A DNA stretch of 7,614 nt from an uncultured Desulfobacteraceae bacterium. Lineage in GTDB: Bacteria > Desulfobacterota > Desulfobacteria > Desulfobacterales > UBA2174. The stretch covers positions 1-7,614 of the forward strand of contig CALJLV010000031.1 in NCBI GenBank assembly GCA_937982505.1, given 5' to 3'. The position numbers were made by a program, and so were the translations under genes. This document shows positions 5,833 through 7,614 of this stretch, piece by piece; position 1 is the stretch's first letter, and every line of letters begins with the position of its first letter. The notes under the pieces were generated by a model. It did no database searches. It saw only the letters and a list, made by a program, of their open reading frames with translations, and was not told the DNA's origin.

Positions 5833-7614
5833 ATGCAGCAGGAACACGGTAAACCGGCAAATCGACCACAGATCCCGCCTGACTTTGGGAGCGGTCATCT
5901 TTCCGGATGGAAGGTTTTTTTCGGGACGGCGGCCCTGGCCCTGGCCCTGGCCCTGGTGGCGGCCACCCCGCCGGCCCTGGCCGACGATCCGGCGACCCTC
6001 CTCGACGATGTCGTCGTCACCGAAAAGAAGCTCGTCCAACCCACCAAGCAGACCGACGATACGGTCTACACCGGCACCGAGATCACCCGACAGGGCCTGG
6101 ATGCCCTGGGCGCCAAGGCCGCCGCCAGCGTCTACGAGGCGGTCAACGTGCTGCCAGGCGTCAACGTGGAAAGCATCGATCCTTACGGATTGGCCGCCGA
6201 GCAGAAAAAGATCCGGGTCCGCGGCGTGGGCGGGGTGTCCCAGGCGATGACGGTGGCCGGAGTGCCCAACTGGGGCGGCAATCCCATGGGGCCCCGGGAA
6301 TACATCTATGACACCGAAAACTTCGAAAGCGTCGCCGTATACAAGGGCGCCGTGCCCGCCGACCTGGGCACCGGCGTCGGGGCCCGGGGCGGGGCCATCG
6401 AGCTGCGGCCGCGCTGGCCGGAAGAAGCGTTCGGGGCCGACATCCGCCAGAGCTTCGGGGCCGACCGCTACAGCCGCACCTTCCTGCGCCTGGATACCGG
6501 TGCGCTGCCGGTCACCGGCACCCGTTTCTCGCTGTCCGGGTCGTATACCGATGCGGACAAATGGAGGGGACCCGGCGATCTGGGCCCGCGCCAAAACGCC
6601 AGCCTCATGGTCAGCCAGCCCGTCCGGGACAAGGATGAAATCCAGATCTGGTTCAACACCAACGATCTGCAGCAAAATCTCTACAAATCCCTGACCTATG
6701 CGCAAATCAAGGATCTCGGCGTCAATTACGAAAAGGATTACAATCCGACCCTCACCGGAGTCAAATCCCAGGACATCGACTACTACGACTACAACCGGGG
6801 CAACTACACCAACCAAGACTTTCTCGCCGTGGTTCCCTTCACCTTATCGGATCTCTTCAAGCTGACCTTCAAGCCATATTATTCCAAGGAGGATACCGAA
6901 ATCCTCCAGGGTGCCGCCTCCATGGGCGGCGTCGTCCAGCATCGGGTCCGGGACATCCAGCGCTACGGCCTGATCTCCCAGGTCGAATCGCGTTTCCCAT
7001 GGGCCACTGCTTCACTGGGCTACTGGTACGAAGCCAACGACATGATCATCCAGACCAAGAACTACGATGTGCTGACCCAGGCCTTCAAGGGCTACGGGAT
7101 GTACACGGTCAACGAGGACGACGGGATCGTTCACAGCCCGTTTTTCAAGCTGGCCGGCAAGGTCGGGGCTTTCGACTGGCAGGCCGGTCTGAAATACTTC
7201 TACTACACGGATCCCGCCAGCCAGGGGTACACCTCCCCTGCCCCGGCCTACACGCTGGTGAAAGCGGCTGATTTATACCGCGAGGAAAAAACCTACGACG
7301 AACTGCTGCCCAGCCTCGGGCTCAACTACCACATTTCAGACAACGTTGAAATTTATGCTTCTTACGGGCGCAACCAGATCCGGCCCTACGCCTACATGCC
7401 GTTGATCACCCTCTACAACACCAACCGGGCCGCGTTCCAGGCCGCCGGGGTGACCCTGGATGACATGTTCAACGGCTACCAGATGGAGATGACCGACAGC
7501 GTCGAACTGGGCGTCCGGCTGCGCAACGACTGGATGGAGATCCGACCCACCGTTTTTTACGCGCAACACGAAAACCTTCTTACCACCGTCCACGATCCGC
7601 GGGTGAACTTGAAC
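5833..7614 (+). CDS. TonB-dependent outer-membrane receptor, 3' end outside window
   Basis: The frame is open for 594 codons to the window edge, so the protein is incomplete; receptors of this family are commonly 600-900 residues. It has an unusually long N-region (1-26), a hydrophobic core (27-44) and signal cleavage at ALA/DD after residue 50. A TonB box follows near 57-65 (LDDVVVTEK). The plug domain runs about 75-192 with IRVRGVGGVSQAMTVAGVP (127-145), ESVAVYKGAVPADLGTG (165-181) and a closing GGAIELRPR. The rest is beta-barrel: alternating aromatic strands, a Tyr/Asn-rich stretch at 315-330 that is probably an extracellular loop, and the late-barrel blocks LLPSLGLNYHISDNVEIYAS (491-510) and SVELGVRLRNDWMEIRPTVF (556-575). 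No cysteine occurs in the visible part. It should be powered by the adjacent TonB system. Substrate (metal chelate, cofactor or glycan) is not identifiable. Confidence 0.92.
   Translation, partial: MQQEHGKPANRPQIPPDFGSGHLSGWKVFFGTAALALALALVAATPPALADDPATLLDDVVVTEKKLVQPTKQTDDTVYTGTEITRQGLDALGAKAAASVYEAVNVLPGVNVESIDPYGLAAEQKKIRVRGVGGVSQAMTVAGVPNWGGNPMGPREYIYDTENFESVAVYKGAVPADLGTGVGARGGAIELRPRWPEEAFGADIRQSFGADRYSRTFLRLDTGALPVTGTRFSLSGSYTDADKWRGPGDLGPRQNASLMVSQPVRDKDEIQIWFNTNDLQQNLYKSLTYAQIKDLGVNYEKDYNPTLTGVKSQDIDYYDYNRGNYTNQDFLAVVPFTLSDLFKLTFKPYYSKEDTEILQGAASMGGVVQHRVRDIQRYGLISQVESRFPWATASLGYWYEANDMIIQTKNYDVLTQAFKGYGMYTVNEDDGIVHSPFFKLAGKVGAFDWQAGLKYFYYTDPASQGYTSPAPAYTLVKAADLYREEKTYDELLPSLGLNYHISDNVEIYASYGRNQIRPYAYMPLITLYNTNRAAFQAAGVTLDDMFNGYQMEMTDSVELGVRLRNDWMEIRPTVFYAQHENLLTTVHDPRVNLN
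5932..5955 (+). repeat. (GCCCTG)4 hexamer repeat in the receptor signal peptide
   Basis: Four exact GCCCTG units encode Ala-Leu four times (residues 34-41), the core of the signal peptide's hydrophobic segment. Unit number could change by slippage without breaking the frame, altering only the length of the hydrophobic core. GCCCTGGCC appears once more just downstream, where it encodes the cleavage site. Confidence 0.8.

Noticed and set aside
5761..6816. A 351-codon minus-strand open frame over the receptor gene
   Set aside because: It is antisense to a clear TonB-dependent receptor plug and barrel and has a repetitive Val/Gly-rich composition; a compositional shadow.

Overview
The window is GC-rich, with strong G/C bias at third codon positions, and every supported gene is on the + strand. 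It contains a compact TonB-type energy-transduction operon followed by the first 594 codons of a TonB-dependent outer-membrane receptor that runs off the right edge. The gene order is DUF3450 protein, TtpC-like long ExbB homologue, ExbB, ExbD, TonB, TPR protein. As far as I recall, this matches the TonB2 clusters described in Vibrio, where TtpC is an additional essential component. The base composition and the style of the short intergenic repeats suggest a marine or anaerobic proteobacterium, possibly a member of the Desulfobacterota (former Deltaproteobacteria). That placement is a low-confidence inference; no taxonomic marker is present.

Layout. Positions 1-233 hold no convincing gene. A strong rho-independent terminator (106-170) closes whatever lies upstream, and a good ribosome binding site precedes a GTG start at 234. 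Positions 234-5556 are six tightly packed genes: a 4-base overlap, a 23-base overlap, then gaps of 10, 16 and 59 bases. They are probably one transcript. Positions 5557-5832 are a 276-base intergenic region. It carries two short arrays of a TGAAACY-like heptamer flanking a five-copy 9-base tandem repeat, then a hairpin with a T-tract on the minus strand, then a GC-rich foldable leader ahead of the receptor gene. Positions 5833-7614 are the receptor: signal peptide, TonB box, plug and most of the barrel.

How the parts should work together. ExbB and ExbD (with its membrane Asp24) form the proton-driven motor in the inner membrane. TonB carries the force to TonB boxes of outer-membrane receptors such as the one encoded next door. 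TtpC combines a periplasmic coiled-coil domain with a second ExbB-type three-helix channel domain. The DUF3450 protein is a second periplasmic coiled-coil protein, and the exported TPR protein is a likely periplasmic scaffold. TonB here is short, with only a modest proline-rich linker, which fits a design in which accessory periplasmic proteins help span the envelope. The receptor's substrate cannot be told from sequence.

The best leads beyond ordinary annotation are the compound repeat (heptamers plus 9-mers), the overlap of one heptamer array with the presumed TTG start of tonB, the minus-strand terminator-like hairpin between two + strand genes, and the TonB membrane helix with Asn where the classical SxxxH motif has His.
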